Assembly: GCF_003863965.1 (NCBI RefSeq) | Contig: NZ_RRCN01000001.1 | Coordinates: forward strand, 3,492,304-3,556,303 | Origin: Paenibacillus oralis | GTDB lineage: Bacteria > Bacillota > Bacilli > Paenibacillales > Paenibacillaceae | Length of the DNA: 64,000 bases | Direction of reading: 5' to 3' | Shown here: piece by piece, positions 17,238-25,972 of the stretch | Position numbering within the stretch: the stretch's first letter is position 1 | How the letters are laid out: the number at the start of each line of letters is the position of its first letter | Position numbers and translations under genes: made by a program | The notes under the pieces: model-generated | Told to the model about the DNA's origin: nothing | What the model saw: the letters and a program-made list of their open reading frames with translations, nothing else | The model's database searches: none

Positions 17238-17282
17238 GAACATCTGTTCTTATATTATATCACAATCTCCTGTAATTCCCAA
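17238..17282 (-). promoter_or_regulatory. Promoter with LexA-like box for the sigma-like pair
   Basis: On the minus strand, TTGGGA (-35), 17 bp and TATAAT (complement of 17254-17259) are followed by GAACAGATGTTC (complement of 17238-17249). The last fits GAAC-N4-GTTC, the LexA core, although the outer bases (A and C) differ from CGAAC/GTTCG. The same site lies in the shared upstream region of the divergent DUF4127 gene. Confidence 0.5.
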
Positions 17283-17376
17283 TTAAAAATCCGCAGCAGG
17301 TTGTAAATAGAGGCGAAAAATCGCCCATTTAAGTGAAGGGCCATGACCTCATTTATTTGAAAAGGAGATTGATAAG

Positions 17377-19119
17377 ATGAGAAATGTACTGTATGTTCCG
17401 CTGGACGACCGCCCGGTAAACCTGGACGATACGATTAAACTGGGACAAGCGTCGGGGCTGCATCTGATTACGCCGGATGCCGCCGACATTCGGAACCGGC
17501 TTGACGCCGTGGCCGAGGCTTCGGGAGAAACGCTGCTCGGCACTTCTTCTCCCACTTTCGGGAATTCCGCAAAAATTCGCCAATTTATCCTGGACAACGC
17601 CGCGGCGGTTGAAGGGTTTATCATTTCCATCGATATGCTCGCTTACGGCGGTTTGATCGGCAGCAGACGCTTGCGGACAAGCGGGGGCGGAACCTATCCC
17701 AACTACGATCCAACCGTTACGGACCTGCTCGATGTGATCCGGCATATTAAACGGTCTTATCCAAGCAAACCGGTTTATGTGCTGGATACCATTATGCGCT
17801 TGGCCACAACAACGTTTACGGAGGGGCTCACTTCCGACGCCTACAACGAATCGCGCAGTTTTATGAGACAACCCCGTCAAACCTACACGGCGTTCGAAGA
17901 TATTCTGAACGGGTATAACACATCCGCGGACAACACCCAGTACGGAGATACGGTGTATTTTGACAAGATGTTGTATTACAACACACGGCAGCATAAATTT
18001 AAAACCAATTATTATGTCCTTGATCAATTGACCCGCCTCGGCTGTATCGATTTCCTGGCTGTCGGGGTCGATGACGCGAGCACAGAGGGCGCACAGATCA
18101 ATGAAATTCGCTTTGTCGAAAGCTTTATTAACGATTCGCTCGGGGGCAGCGGCGGCCAAAATCCGGATCGGGCCATCATTTTACCCGACGCCGACGGCCT
18201 GGGGCATTCCTTGGTCGCCCGTATGGCCAACCAATTGCATCGAGGCGGCAGGAAGACGCGAATCTCGGTTAACTACTACGGTCCAGACGGTTCGACGATC
18301 ATCAACCCTTATGAGTACATGAACGTGCATCAAAATATTCTTCGTCACATTGATATTGCCGGTGGCGAATATGCAACCTGTGCACCCGACATCGAAATTG
18401 TGGCGATTACAAGCGCAGACCAGGTGTCCGGCGCGGTAAACCGCATCGAGGCCAATGGAACAAACCGCCAGGCAACCGTGGCGATGGATTTTACGGGGGG
18501 CGGCGCGGCCAACATCACGGTAACCGAAGCGCTGCTGGACAGCCGGTACACGGGCGGCCTTCTGGGGTATAGCGCATGGAACACCGCCGGGAACCTCATG
18601 GGCATCTCGCTTAGCATGGGACAAGCGCGTTATGCCTTCCTGGTGACCGAGAAGCGGGCGCAGGAGCTGGATAAGGCCGTCAACGCTCATGGTTCGCTTC
18701 TGTTTAAGCGATTCTTGAAAGATTATTACTATAAAAGAGTCGCCATCGCCGATGTCCGAAGTTATTCCAGAAATCCCGAGCATATCCGGTATGTTAATCT
18801 CCCGCCGAATAGCGCCGATCAGAACATGCTTCTCTTTAACAAAGAGGAGGATTATATTGAGCTGCAGGCGCTCCTCCGGGATCTGATGCAGAGTCACCTG
18901 GCAACGCTGGCCGCAAGGCGTGCGTTCCAGATCGGCAGTTGCGCCGCGGCTTGCCTTGTGAAACAAATTTGCGGGTGTTCGTGGACTTTTGCCGAATACA
19001 GCAGGGTATCCCTGGCTTATGACAATCCTGACTACATTTGGGGACGCGCTTTTGAAGTCACACTGAGTCCCGCCGTCACACTTCATTCAAAGCCTAAATT
19101 CATTGCTTTATCGCGATAA
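17377..19119 (+). CDS. DUF4127 family protein
   Basis: The 580-residue protein belongs to DUF4127, judged by its opening (VLYVPLDDRPVNLDDTIKLG), the conserved SIDMLAYGGLIGSR, and a downstream AVGVDDASTEGAQINEIR segment. Members are predicted cytoplasmic proteins without a defined reaction; the DDRP and Asp-rich motifs suggest a metal-dependent enzyme, but that is speculation. AAAGGAG lies before the ATG. It is divergent from the split sigma pair, separated by 210 bp, and could be one of its targets. No signal peptide or membrane segment is evident. Confidence 0.8.
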   Translation: MRNVLYVPLDDRPVNLDDTIKLGQASGLHLITPDAADIRNRLDAVAEASGETLLGTSSPTFGNSAKIRQFILDNAAAVEGFIISIDMLAYGGLIGSRRLRTSGGGTYPNYDPTVTDLLDVIRHIKRSYPSKPVYVLDTIMRLATTTFTEGLTSDAYNESRSFMRQPRQTYTAFEDILNGYNTSADNTQYGDTVYFDKMLYYNTRQHKFKTNYYVLDQLTRLGCIDFLAVGVDDASTEGAQINEIRFVESFINDSLGGSGGQNPDRAIILPDADGLGHSLVARMANQLHRGGRKTRISVNYYGPDGSTIINPYEYMNVHQNILRHIDIAGGEYATCAPDIEIVAITSADQVSGAVNRIEANGTNRQATVAMDFTGGGAANITVTEALLDSRYTGGLLGYSAWNTAGNLMGISLSMGQARYAFLVTEKRAQELDKAVNAHGSLLFKRFLKDYYYKRVAIADVRSYSRNPEHIRYVNLPPNSADQNMLLFNKEEDYIELQALLRDLMQSHLATLAARRAFQIGSCAAACLVKQICGCSWTFAEYSRVSLAYDNPDYIWGRAFEVTLSPAVTLHSKPKFIALSR

Positions 19120-19256
19120 TGCAAAAAACAAGAGGAACTGGGAGCAAACGGGAGGATGTTTATGCCCGGTCAGCAAGTGGGCGCTTCCATGGCCCCTCTC
19201 GCTGGCATCCCCGGTCATACCGGGAGTGAACCGGTTTTTCAGCGCCCCCTCGAAAC

Positions 19257-19294
19257 TTTTATACTTAAAAGGACTAAGCGCAAAAAGTATAAAA
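19257..19294. promoter_or_regulatory. Inverted repeat just before a small gene
   Basis: TTTTATACTT (19257-19266) and AAGTATAAAA (19285-19294) are perfect complements around an 18-base loop. The second arm runs straight into the AAGGAG ribosome site of the small gene at 19308, so the hairpin could mask translation, or the dyad could be an operator. Confidence 0.5.
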
Positions 19295-19307
19295 AGGAGT
19301 GGACAGC

Positions 19308-19484
19308 TTGAGTAATGGGGATGCATTTGAACGTCGCAGCGAATTGTTGAAAAGACGGATCGGCCGGATGATTGCCAAGGAGAACCAGCACGGATTGGGG
19401 CATCAGGACACCTTTCTGCTGCAGCGGTTTATTAAGGAACTGCATCAAAACGAACAGGAACGGAACGCGAGAGCGGGCAGCTAA
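19308..19484 (+). CDS. Small charged hypothetical protein
   Basis: The 58-residue product is rich in Arg, Lys, Glu and Gln (SELLKRRIGRMIAKENQHGL, then QDTFLLQRFIKELHQNEQ) and is probably helical. I do not recognise the family; its size recalls Spo0E-type regulators, but the SQELD signature is absent. The TTG at 19308 was chosen because AAGGAG (19294-19299) lies 8 bases upstream; an in-frame GTG overlaps that site. It has its own terminator, and an inverted repeat covers its ribosome site, which supports a real, regulated gene. Confidence 0.6.
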   Translation: MSNGDAFERRSELLKRRIGRMIAKENQHGLGHQDTFLLQRFIKELHQNEQERNARAGS

Positions 19485-19520
19485 GAGAGAAATTTATCAT
19501 ATAGTTTGGATGCGATCGGA

Positions 19521-19556
19521 AAAATACCCCTTATTTTTGTAAGGGGTATTTTTATT
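19521..19556. terminator. Terminator after the small gene
   Basis: AAAATACCCCTT (19521-19532) pairs perfectly with AAGGGGTATTTT (19541-19552), followed by a T-rich run. The A-rich upstream side means it could act in both directions. Confidence 0.85.
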
Positions 19557-19566
19557 TTGAATACCC

Positions 19567-19594
19567 TAAATTTTATATATAGATATGTCGAAAT
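19567..19594 (+). promoter_or_regulatory. Candidate SigD (motility) promoter of the chemoreceptor gene
   Basis: TAAA (19567-19570), a 16-base spacer and GTCGAAAT (19587-19594) match the SigD consensus TAAA-N14-16-GCCGATAT with 6 of 8 in the -10 part. It lies 47 bases before the chemoreceptor start, where such a promoter is expected. Confidence 0.5.
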
Positions 19595-19641
19595 ACGTAG
19601 TATAATGGCGAAAATATCACACAAAGGAGATACCGCTCATC

Positions 19642-21387
19642 ATGAAAACTTTCCGCTTGAACGCTTTACGCCCCAAATTTCTTATACTTTGCCTTTTGCT
19701 TTTGGCCGTCCCCTCTCTTCTGCTTGGCTACCTGGCTTTTAATACTTCCAAGCAACAACTGGATGAGTCGGGGCAAGCACAGTTGAAAAGCAGCGTTCGT
19801 TTGGCGATCGCCATGATCAACAATTTGGACAAAGAGGTCAAAGCGGGACATTTAACGCTTGAGCAAGCGCAGGACATGTTTCGCGAAGAGATTCTTGGGC
19901 CCAAAGGCTCCGACAACAAACGGCCGATTAACCCAAAATACGTGGTTGGCCAAAGCGGTTACTTATATGCGGTCGATAAAAATGGCATCTCCGTAATGAA
20001 TCCCGCCAACGAAGGAGCGGATATGAACACGGTCGTGACCGAAGATGGCGTGGAAATGGGCAAAACGATTATCGGACTCGGTAAAGCAGGGGGAGGTTTT
20101 TATACATACATCTGGAACAATCCAATCACCGGCAAAGACGAAACCAAGATTGCCTATGTGGAAATGGACGAAAACTGGGGGTGGATCGTAGGTTCGGGCG
20201 CTTACATGAGCGAATTTAATCAAGGTGCCAATAAGGTGCTTCAGATTCTCATCATTACCCTGGTGATCTCTTTGGTGATCGGCGCGGTCGTCGCAGGGCT
20301 GTTCGTTAACTCGATCGTGAAGCCGATCTCCATTATGGCCGGTCAGGTGGAAAAGGTATCCAACGGGGATTTAACGATGGAGCCGCTGACGTTCAAAAAT
20401 AAAGACGAAGTCGGAAGACTGGCGGAAGGTTTTAACACGATGACCGGCAACCTCAGGGAACTGATTCGTCATGTGTCGGACAGCTCCGAGCAGGTGGCGG
20501 CTTCATCCGGAGAATTAAACGAAAGCGCCCAACAAACCTCTAAAGCGACCGAACAAATCGCGCTTTCCGCCCAGGAAGTCGCGGTTGGAGCGGAACAACA
20601 AGTCAAAACCGCAAATGATGCCAATGAGGTCGTAAGCGAAATTTCAAAAGGCATGGAGCAGGTCGCCTATTCGATTCAGGCGGTTGCCGAGGCGGCCGTA
20701 ACCGCAAACGAGGAAACCATGAAAGGCAATGAAGTCGTTAAGCAAACGGTGGAGCAGATGGGCGTGGTGCAGGAACGGGTTGAAGCGACGGCCCGCGTGA
20801 TTCACTCTTTAGGGGAGAAATCCAGCGAAATCGGGGAGGTTGTATCCCTGATTACGGAAATAGCCAACCAAACCAATTTGCTTGCCTTAAACGCGGCCAT
20901 TGAGGCGGCCAGAGCCGGGGAAGAGGGCAAAGGTTTCGCCGTGGTGGCCAATGAAGTCCGTAAATTAGCCGGGCAGTCATCCGCAGCCACCGAAAAGATA
21001 CGGACTATTATTCAGGACATTCAAAACGAAACACAGGGCGCGGTAACGGCCATCCAAGAGGGGACCTACGCTGTGGACGAAGGATTGAGACAGGCCCAGC
21101 AAACGGGGGACAGCTTCAGAACCATCACCAAGATGATCGAGGAAGTCTCCTCCCAGTCCCAGGAGGTTTCCGCGATCGTGCAGGAAGTAAGCGCCTCTTC
21201 CCAAAACATGGTGGCGATGATCGAAGCCGTAGCGCTGATCTCCGAACAATCCGCAGGAAACTCCCAAAGTACAGCGGCCGCTTCCGAAGAGCAGTTGGCG
21301 TCGATGGAGGAGATCTCGGCCTCCGCCACCACTTTGGCCAGTATGGCGGGAGAGCTGCAGAGTATGGTCGCTAAATTTAAAGTCTGA
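19642..21387 (+). CDS. Methyl-accepting chemotaxis protein, Cache sensor
   Basis: This is a chemoreceptor of 581 residues. TM1 lies at about 12-33. An extracellular single-Cache-like domain (about 35-195) carries [22 protein letters not shown] and [16 protein letters not shown]2 is near 200-220, then HAMP, then a long helical signalling domain with the conserved tip [20 protein letters not shown]. Gln/Glu pairs along the helices are candidate methylation sites. It signals through CheW/CheA to the flagellar motor. It is monocistronic, with a terminator on each side and a SigD-like promoter. The ligand is unknown, though this Cache type often binds small organic acids. Confidence 0.95.
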   Translation: MKTFRLNALRPKFLILCLLLLAVPSLLLGYLAFNTSKQQLDESGQAQLKSSVRLAIAMINNLDKEVKAGHLTLEQAQDMFREEILGPKGSDNKRPINPKYVVGQSGYLYAVDKNGISVMNPANEGADMNTVVTEDGVEMGKTIIGLGKAGGGFYTYIWNNPITGKDETKIAYVEMDENWGWIVGSGAYMSEFNQGANKVLQILIITLVISLVIGAVVAGLFVNSIVKPISIMAGQVEKVSNGDLTMEPLTFKNKDEVGRLAEGFNTMTGNLRELIRHVSDSSEQVAASSGELNESAQQTSKATEQIALSAQEVAVGAEQQVKTANDANEVVSEISKGMEQVAYSIQAVAEAAVTANEETMKGNEVVKQTVEQMGVVQERVEATARVIHSLGEKSSEIGEVVSLITEIANQTNLLALNAAIEAARAGEEGKGFAVVANEVRKLAGQSSAATEKIRTIIQDIQNETQGAVTAIQEGTYAVDEGLRQAQQTGDSFRTITKMIEEVSSQSQEVSAIVQEVSASSQNMVAMIEAVALISEQSAGNSQSTAAASEEQLASMEEISASATTLASMAGELQSMVAKFKV

Positions 21388-21398
21388 TTTTAGTGTGA

Positions 21399-21424
21399 GG
21401 ACGCCTGCTGGCGTCCTTTTTTTT
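21399..21424 (+). terminator. Terminator of the chemoreceptor gene
   Basis: GGACGCC-TGCT-GGCGTCC is followed by eight T. Confidence 0.9.
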
Positions 21425-21436
21425 GGACGTGGGGGG

Positions 21437-21622
21437 CTAAGGGACACCAGAGCCGTTATTTGAGGAAAAACGGAGGATTGCAAAATGTAACGGACACAGA
21501 AGCCCTTATTTACTCAAAATCGGCCTGGATGAACGGGTTTAGAGCGAAATAGGGGAATTGGTGTCCGTTAGGCTGGGAAATACCCGGGAAATGAGCGGAT
21601 AAGGTCGCTGGTGTCCGTTGGG
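21437..21622. repeat. Nested inverted half-sites (GGACACC...TTATTT)
   Basis: Four half-sites occur in an A-B-B'-A' order: GGGACACCAGAGCCGTTATTT (from 21440), ACGGACACAGAAGCCCTTAT (from 21490), and the complementary ATAGGGGAATTGGTGTCCGT (to about 21568) and GGATAAGGTCGCTGGTGTCC (to about 21617). The outer bases and the inner TATTT are conserved while the middle varies. This looks like a mobile or structured intergenic repeat. No gene was found in the interval 21425-21780. Confidence 0.6.
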
Positions 21623-21635
21623 TCACACAACTATT

Positions 21636-21694
21636 CTAACGGTTGCCACAGCGGCTATTTGTTATCGTTAAATAGCGGCTGCAACAACCGTTAG
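21636..21694. repeat. Hairpin repeat (CTAACGGTTG...GCTATTT)
   Basis: CTAACGGTTG-CCAC-AGCGGCTATTT is mirrored by AAATAGCGGCTGCAAC-AACCGTTAG with a 9-base loop. It shares the plan of the neighbouring repeat (conserved outer arm, inner TATTT) but has a different sequence. Confidence 0.65.
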
Positions 21695-21783
21695 ATTTCC
21701 GGCGGGTGTAATATCAGTTCTAACCCCTGAGCTTTAACCGGGAATTTTAAGTTTGGCGTAAGAAATTAATTAGTTAATATGCG

Positions 21784-21836
21784 TTGACATGTAAGCGCTT
21801 TTAAAATACAATAAAAACGTATTAGCAATACGTTTT
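21784..21836 (+). promoter_or_regulatory. SigA promoter with cre-like site and a perfect palindromic operator
   Basis: TTGACA (21784-21789), a 17-base spacer and TACAAT (21807-21812) form a near-consensus promoter for the LacI-family gene. The spacer contains TGTAAGCGCTTTTA (21790-21803), one mismatch from the cre consensus TGWAAGCGYTWNCA. Directly after the -10, AAAACGTATT and AATACGTTTT (21814-21836) form a perfect 10-bp dyad with 3 bases between. CcpA control and self-repression are both plausible (inference). Confidence 0.75.
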
Positions 21837-21965
21837 AGCAAAACGATTTAGCTTTGTCTGTCTAACGTGTGCAGCGGATTTCATTGCTCTCGTCTTTAAG
21901 GGCCATGTACAATGGGGGTTAGGCTGTTTGTTTTTTCCAAGAATGATGAACGAGGTGTTATAGTC

Positions 21966-22988
21966 ATGGCCAGTATTAAAGAAATCGCCCAACTTGCCAA
22001 CGTATCGCAAGGGACGGCCTCGATGGTCCTGAACGGCAAAGGGGACAAATACCGGATATCCGCTGCAACCCAGCAGAAAATACTTGAGGCTGCCAAACAA
22101 CTCAACTATCAGCCGAACATCTCGGCGCGCCGTTTGCGCAGCGGGGGGGAGACTGTCCTGCCGATCATTGCGCTGTTCTGGACGCTCGACACCCGCGCCG
22201 CTTTGGTCGGACGATTTTTGAAGGGATTGCAGCATGCGATGAGTGAGCTGGAGGATGAATACGAGCTGCTCATTCACCCTTACGTGGGCACGAAGCTAAG
22301 CGAGGTTCAAAGCCTCGTGACCGGCACGCGGTTCAACGGGGCGATAATCGCCAACTCAACGGAGGAGGACGACGAATTCCTGGAAACGGCGGATTTGAAC
22401 GTGCCGGTGGTGCTGTACCAGCGGGATTCCAACAAATACGCCTCCGTCAGCGTAGACAGCTACGAAAGCGGCGGGATGGTGGCCGAGATGCTGTATGGCC
22501 GCGGACACCGCAAGGTGGGGCTGATCGTTCCGGACGTTTCCTCCAGGGCGATCCGGCTGCGGGAGGCAGGCTTTATGGCCAAAGCCGCGGAGCTTGGGAT
22601 GGATGCCGGCGAAGCATGGATCGTTTACGAGGACTTCTCGGAACAGGGCGGCTATGAGGCCGTTAAACGCTTGAAGCCGGAGGGCGGGGCTTGGCCGTCG
22701 GCGATATTCGCCCTCAGCGACCAGATGGCCGTCGGAGCACTGAAGGCGCTGGACGAATGTGGCGTGAAGGTGCCCGAAGAGCTGGAGATCATCGGTTACG
22801 ATAACGATGAGGTGACGAACTACACGGTCCCAACGTTGTCGACGGTTCATCTGCCGGTTGAGGAAATGGCCGGCGAGTCCCTGAGGCTGCTGATCGAGAT
22901 GATGCGGTACCAGACAAATGTAAAGACCGCCAAACAAATGGATACACGGATCGTTATGCGCAAATCCTGCGGCGGGCCGACCGACTAA
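21966..22988 (+). CDS. LacI-family transcriptional regulator of the fucI/araB operon
   Basis: The protein has 340 residues. The N-terminal LacI helix-turn-helix (SIKEIAQLANVSQGTASMVLNG) and hinge (YQPNISARRLRSG) are followed by a periplasmic-binding-protein-like effector domain with the usual GRGHRKVGLIVPD, SAIFALSDQMAVGAL and LEIIGYDNDEVTNYTVPTLSTV segments. The ATG at 21966 is preceded by GAGGTG with an 8-base spacer. It stands just upstream of the sugar genes in the same direction, 228 bp away, and probably represses them and itself in response to the pentose or deoxyhexose. Confidence 0.93.
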   Translation: MASIKEIAQLANVSQGTASMVLNGKGDKYRISAATQQKILEAAKQLNYQPNISARRLRSGGETVLPIIALFWTLDTRAALVGRFLKGLQHAMSELEDEYELLIHPYVGTKLSEVQSLVTGTRFNGAIIANSTEEDDEFLETADLNVPVVLYQRDSNKYASVSVDSYESGGMVAEMLYGRGHRKVGLIVPDVSSRAIRLREAGFMAKAAELGMDAGEAWIVYEDFSEQGGYEAVKRLKPEGGAWPSAIFALSDQMAVGALKALDECGVKVPEELEIIGYDNDEVTNYTVPTLSTVHLPVEEMAGESLRLLIEMMRYQTNVKTAKQMDTRIVMRKSCGGPTD

Positions 22989-23130
22989 GGCAAACTTGTT
23001 CTAGAGGCAACACCGGGGGGCGGCCCAAGGCTTCTCCCCGTTAAATAAATAAAAGTTGCAAGCCTATTTATATTCAGCTCAGGAGGTGACGGTACATCCG
23101 CAACGGCAAATAAGAAAGCGATTACATTTG

Positions 23131-23144
23131 TGGAAACGCTTAAT
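23131..23144. promoter_or_regulatory. LacI/CcpA-type operator candidate before the catabolic operon
   Basis: TGGAAACGCTTAAT matches 11 of 14 positions of the LacI-family consensus TGWAANCGNTTWCA. It lies 73 bases before the aldolase-like gene, with a further AAGCGATT half-site just upstream. Confidence 0.45.
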
Positions 23145-23216
23145 TGCTTTGAATAGGGACGAGCAGACCGAATAGTTTGGATAGGGCAAACACATTGACG
23201 ACGTGGAGGGAAGCAC

Positions 23217-24152
23217 ATGAATACGCAGAGTAAATCGCCGATGGCCGGTGGTGTTTGGCCGACGATGGTCACGCCATTTACGGCGGACGGAGAAATCGAC
23301 TACGAGGCGCAGGCGCGGGCCGTGGAATGGTATAGCGCCCATGGCGTGGACGGGCTGTTTGCCGTATGCCAGTCCAGCGAGATGTTCCATTTGCGTCTGG
23401 AAGAGCGGGTGAAGATGGCCGCGTTTATCAAGCAAAAGGCGGCGGGGCGTGTACCGGTCATCGCTTCGGGACATATATCCGGCGATTTTGCCGACCAGGT
23501 CCGCGAGCTGAACGCGATGGCCGAGACGGGCATCGACGCGCTCGTGCTTATTACCAACCGGCTGGCCCGGGAAGAGGAAGGGGACGACGTGTGGCAGCAC
23601 AATCTGGAGCGGCTTCTGAAGGAGCTGCCGGAAGGAATACCGCTCGGCTTTTACGAATGCCCTTACCCTTACAAACGGCTCATTTCGCCCGAGTTGCTCC
23701 GGTGGAGCGCCGATACCGGCCGTTTTTGCTTTCTGAAGGACACGAGCTGCGATACGGACAATATCCGCCGCAAGCTGGAAGCCACCCAGGACAGCGACTT
23801 GAAAATATACAATGCCAACACGGCCACCTTGCTGGAAACACTGAGGCTCGGCGTGCACGGCTACAGCGGAGTCATGGCCAATTTTCAACCGGACCTGTAC
23901 GTGTGGCTGCTGCAAAACTGGCGGGAACAGCCGGAGAAAGCGGAGGAACTGATCGGTTTTCTCAGTATGACTTCCCTGATCGAAAAGCAGCTGTACCCGG
24001 TGAATGCCAAGTATTATCTCATGCTGGAGACTATTTTCGACAATTACGTATGCCGGGTCAAGGACCACCGAAGCTTCACGGAAACGAACCGTTTGGAAGT
24101 CCGCCAGCTTCGTGATTTGTCCCAAAGGATGTCCGCACAACTTTTATTATAA
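23217..24152 (+). CDS. DapA/N-acetylneuraminate-lyase family aldolase-like protein
   Basis: This is a class I aldolase-type TIM barrel protein of 311 residues. The start [20 protein letters not shown] is typical of the family, and the Schiff-base lysine is in [12 protein letters not shown] (about Lys175). The usual GTTGE loop is replaced by [14 protein letters not shown], and the Tyr region reads [12 protein letters not shown], so it belongs to a divergent subgroup and is unlikely to make dihydrodipicolinate. It is the first gene of an operon with fucI and an AraB-type kinase, 13 bp before fucI. Cleavage of a 2-keto-3-deoxy sugar acid or another keto acid is possible, but the substrate is not known. 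Confidence 0.85.
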   Translation: MNTQSKSPMAGGVWPTMVTPFTADGEIDYEAQARAVEWYSAHGVDGLFAVCQSSEMFHLRLEERVKMAAFIKQKAAGRVPVIASGHISGDFADQVRELNAMAETGIDALVLITNRLAREEEGDDVWQHNLERLLKELPEGIPLGFYECPYPYKRLISPELLRWSADTGRFCFLKDTSCDTDNIRRKLEATQDSDLKIYNANTATLLETLRLGVHGYSGVMANFQPDLYVWLLQNWREQPEKAEELIGFLSMTSLIEKQLYPVNAKYYLMLETIFDNYVCRVKDHRSFTETNRLEVRQLRDLSQRMSAQLLL

Positions 24153-24165
24153 GGAGGAGAAACAA

Positions 24166-25959
24166 ATGAGCGTACCGATCATAGAAAATCGCCTGGCGGG
24201 CGAGATGCCCAAAATCGGCATCCGCCCGGTTATTGACGGACGCCGGGGCGGCATCCGCGAGTCCCTGGAGGAGCCGACGATGAAGCTGGCCGAGGCCTGC
24301 GCCCGCCTGCTCTCCGGGAAGCTGCGCCACGCAAACGGGCTGCCGGTGGAATGCGTCATCGCCGATACGACGATCGGCGGTGTGGGCGAAGCGGCCAAAA
24401 CGGGCGAGAAGTTTCGGCGCGAAGGGGTCGGCCTGACGATCACGGTAACGCCTTCCTGGTGTTATCCGCTGGAGACGATCGATGAAGATCCGTGGATGCC
24501 GAAAGCGATCTGGGGCTTCAACGGCACGGAGCGCCCCGGAGCGGTGTATCTGGCCGCCGCGCTGGCCGCGCACAATCAGAAGGGCTTGCCCGCGTTCAGC
24601 ATTTATGGGCGTGATGTGCAGGATATCGGTGACGATACCATTCCGGGTGACGTCCAGGACAAGCTGCTGCAGTTCGCCAAAGCGGGACTGGCGGTCGCGG
24701 CGATTCGCGGCAAATCGTATTTGTCGATGGGGAGCGTTTCGATGGGGATTGCCGGCTGTATCGTCGACGAGGGCTTTTTTCAGAACTACCTTGGCATGCG
24801 TAACGAATATATCGACATGACCGAGTTCATCCGCCGGATGGAGCGGGGAATTTTCGATCATGAGGAGTATGCGAGGGCTTTGGCTTGGACGAAAGCCAAC
24901 TGCCGCGAGGGAGAGGATGTCAATCCCCCTGAACGGCAAAGATCGGCGGAGCAGAAGGAGAAGGATTGGGAAACCGTCGTCAAAATGGCCCTGATCGCCC
25001 GCGATCTGATGATCGGAAATCCGCAGCTGGCGAAGATAGGTTATGGTGAGGAAGCAATAGGCCATAACGCGATCGCCGCCGGATTTCAGGGGCAGCGGGC
25101 CTGGACCGACCATCTGCCGACCGGCGATTTCATGGAAGCGGTGCTGTGCAGCTCCTTCGACTGGAACGGCATACGCGAACCGTTTGTGCTGGCGACCGAA
25201 AACGACAACCTGAACGCGGTCACGATGCTGCTTGGACACCAGCTCAGCCAAAGCGCGCAAATCTTCGCCGATGTGCGGACCTACTGGAGTCCGGAGGCGG
25301 TGGAGCGCGTGACCGGACAGCGGCTGACGGGCCGGGCGGCGGGCGGCGTGATTCACCTGATTAATTCCGGCCCGGCCGCGTTGGACGGTACCGGGGAACA
25401 GACCTTAAACGGACAGCCGGCGATGAAACCTTTTTGGGAGATCGGCGGGCAGGAGGTCCAGCGTTGTCTTGATGCGGTAGCCTGGTGTCCGGCGAAGGAT
25501 TTCTTCCCGTCGGGCGGATTCTCCACCGATTTCACCACGCGCGGCGGCATGCCACTGACGATCGCCCGCATCAATCTGATCCGCGGGCTGGGGCCGGTGC
25601 TGCAAATCGCCGAAGGTTATTCGGTGGAGCTGCCGCCGGAGGTGCACGAGAAGCTGGACCGCCGCTCCGACCCGACCTGGCCGACGACCTGGTTTGTCCC
25701 CAATTTGACCGGCTCCGGTCCGTTTCGCGATGTATACGCGGTGATGAGCCATTGGGGTTCCAACCATTGCGCAGCCAGCTATGGGCATATCGGGTCGGAG
25801 TGGCTGACGCTCGCCGCCATGCTGCGCATCCCGGTCACCATGCACAACGTGCCCGAGGAGCGGATTTTCCGCCCGAGCGCCTGGGACGCCTTCGGCGCGG
25901 GCGATCCGGTCGGCGCCGATTACCGGGCCTGCGCGGCGTTTGGTCCGCTGTACAAATAG
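24166..25959 (+). CDS. fucI: L-fucose / D-arabinose isomerase
   Basis: This is a metal-dependent ketol isomerase of 597 residues, close to E. coli FucI along its length. [77 protein letters not shown] and the C-terminal [12 protein letters not shown] are all recognisable. The Glu of REPF, the Asp of FADVRTYW and the His of SNHCAASYG correspond to the catalytic metal site. The ATG at 24166 has AAGGAGG upstream; an in-frame extension further 5' would run back into the aldolase gene. It interconverts L-fucose/L-fuculose and D-arabinose/D-ribulose. The neighbouring kinase makes D-arabinose use attractive. Confidence 0.97.
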   Translation: MSVPIIENRLAGEMPKIGIRPVIDGRRGGIRESLEEPTMKLAEACARLLSGKLRHANGLPVECVIADTTIGGVGEAAKTGEKFRREGVGLTITVTPSWCYPLETIDEDPWMPKAIWGFNGTERPGAVYLAAALAAHNQKGLPAFSIYGRDVQDIGDDTIPGDVQDKLLQFAKAGLAVAAIRGKSYLSMGSVSMGIAGCIVDEGFFQNYLGMRNEYIDMTEFIRRMERGIFDHEEYARALAWTKANCREGEDVNPPERQRSAEQKEKDWETVVKMALIARDLMIGNPQLAKIGYGEEAIGHNAIAAGFQGQRAWTDHLPTGDFMEAVLCSSFDWNGIREPFVLATENDNLNAVTMLLGHQLSQSAQIFADVRTYWSPEAVERVTGQRLTGRAAGGVIHLINSGPAALDGTGEQTLNGQPAMKPFWEIGGQEVQRCLDAVAWCPAKDFFPSGGFSTDFTTRGGMPLTIARINLIRGLGPVLQIAEGYSVELPPEVHEKLDRRSDPTWPTTWFVPNLTGSGPFRDVYAVMSHWGSNHCAASYGHIGSEWLTLAAMLRIPVTMHNVPEERIFRPSAWDAFGAGDPVGADYRACAAFGPLYK

Positions 25960-25972
25960 AGAGGCGGAAAGG

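Noticed and set aside
19120..19256. A possible riboswitch between the DUF4127 gene and the small gene
   Set aside because: Some GC-rich stem potential is present, but no known cyclic di-GMP, Mg or other aptamer core could be matched.
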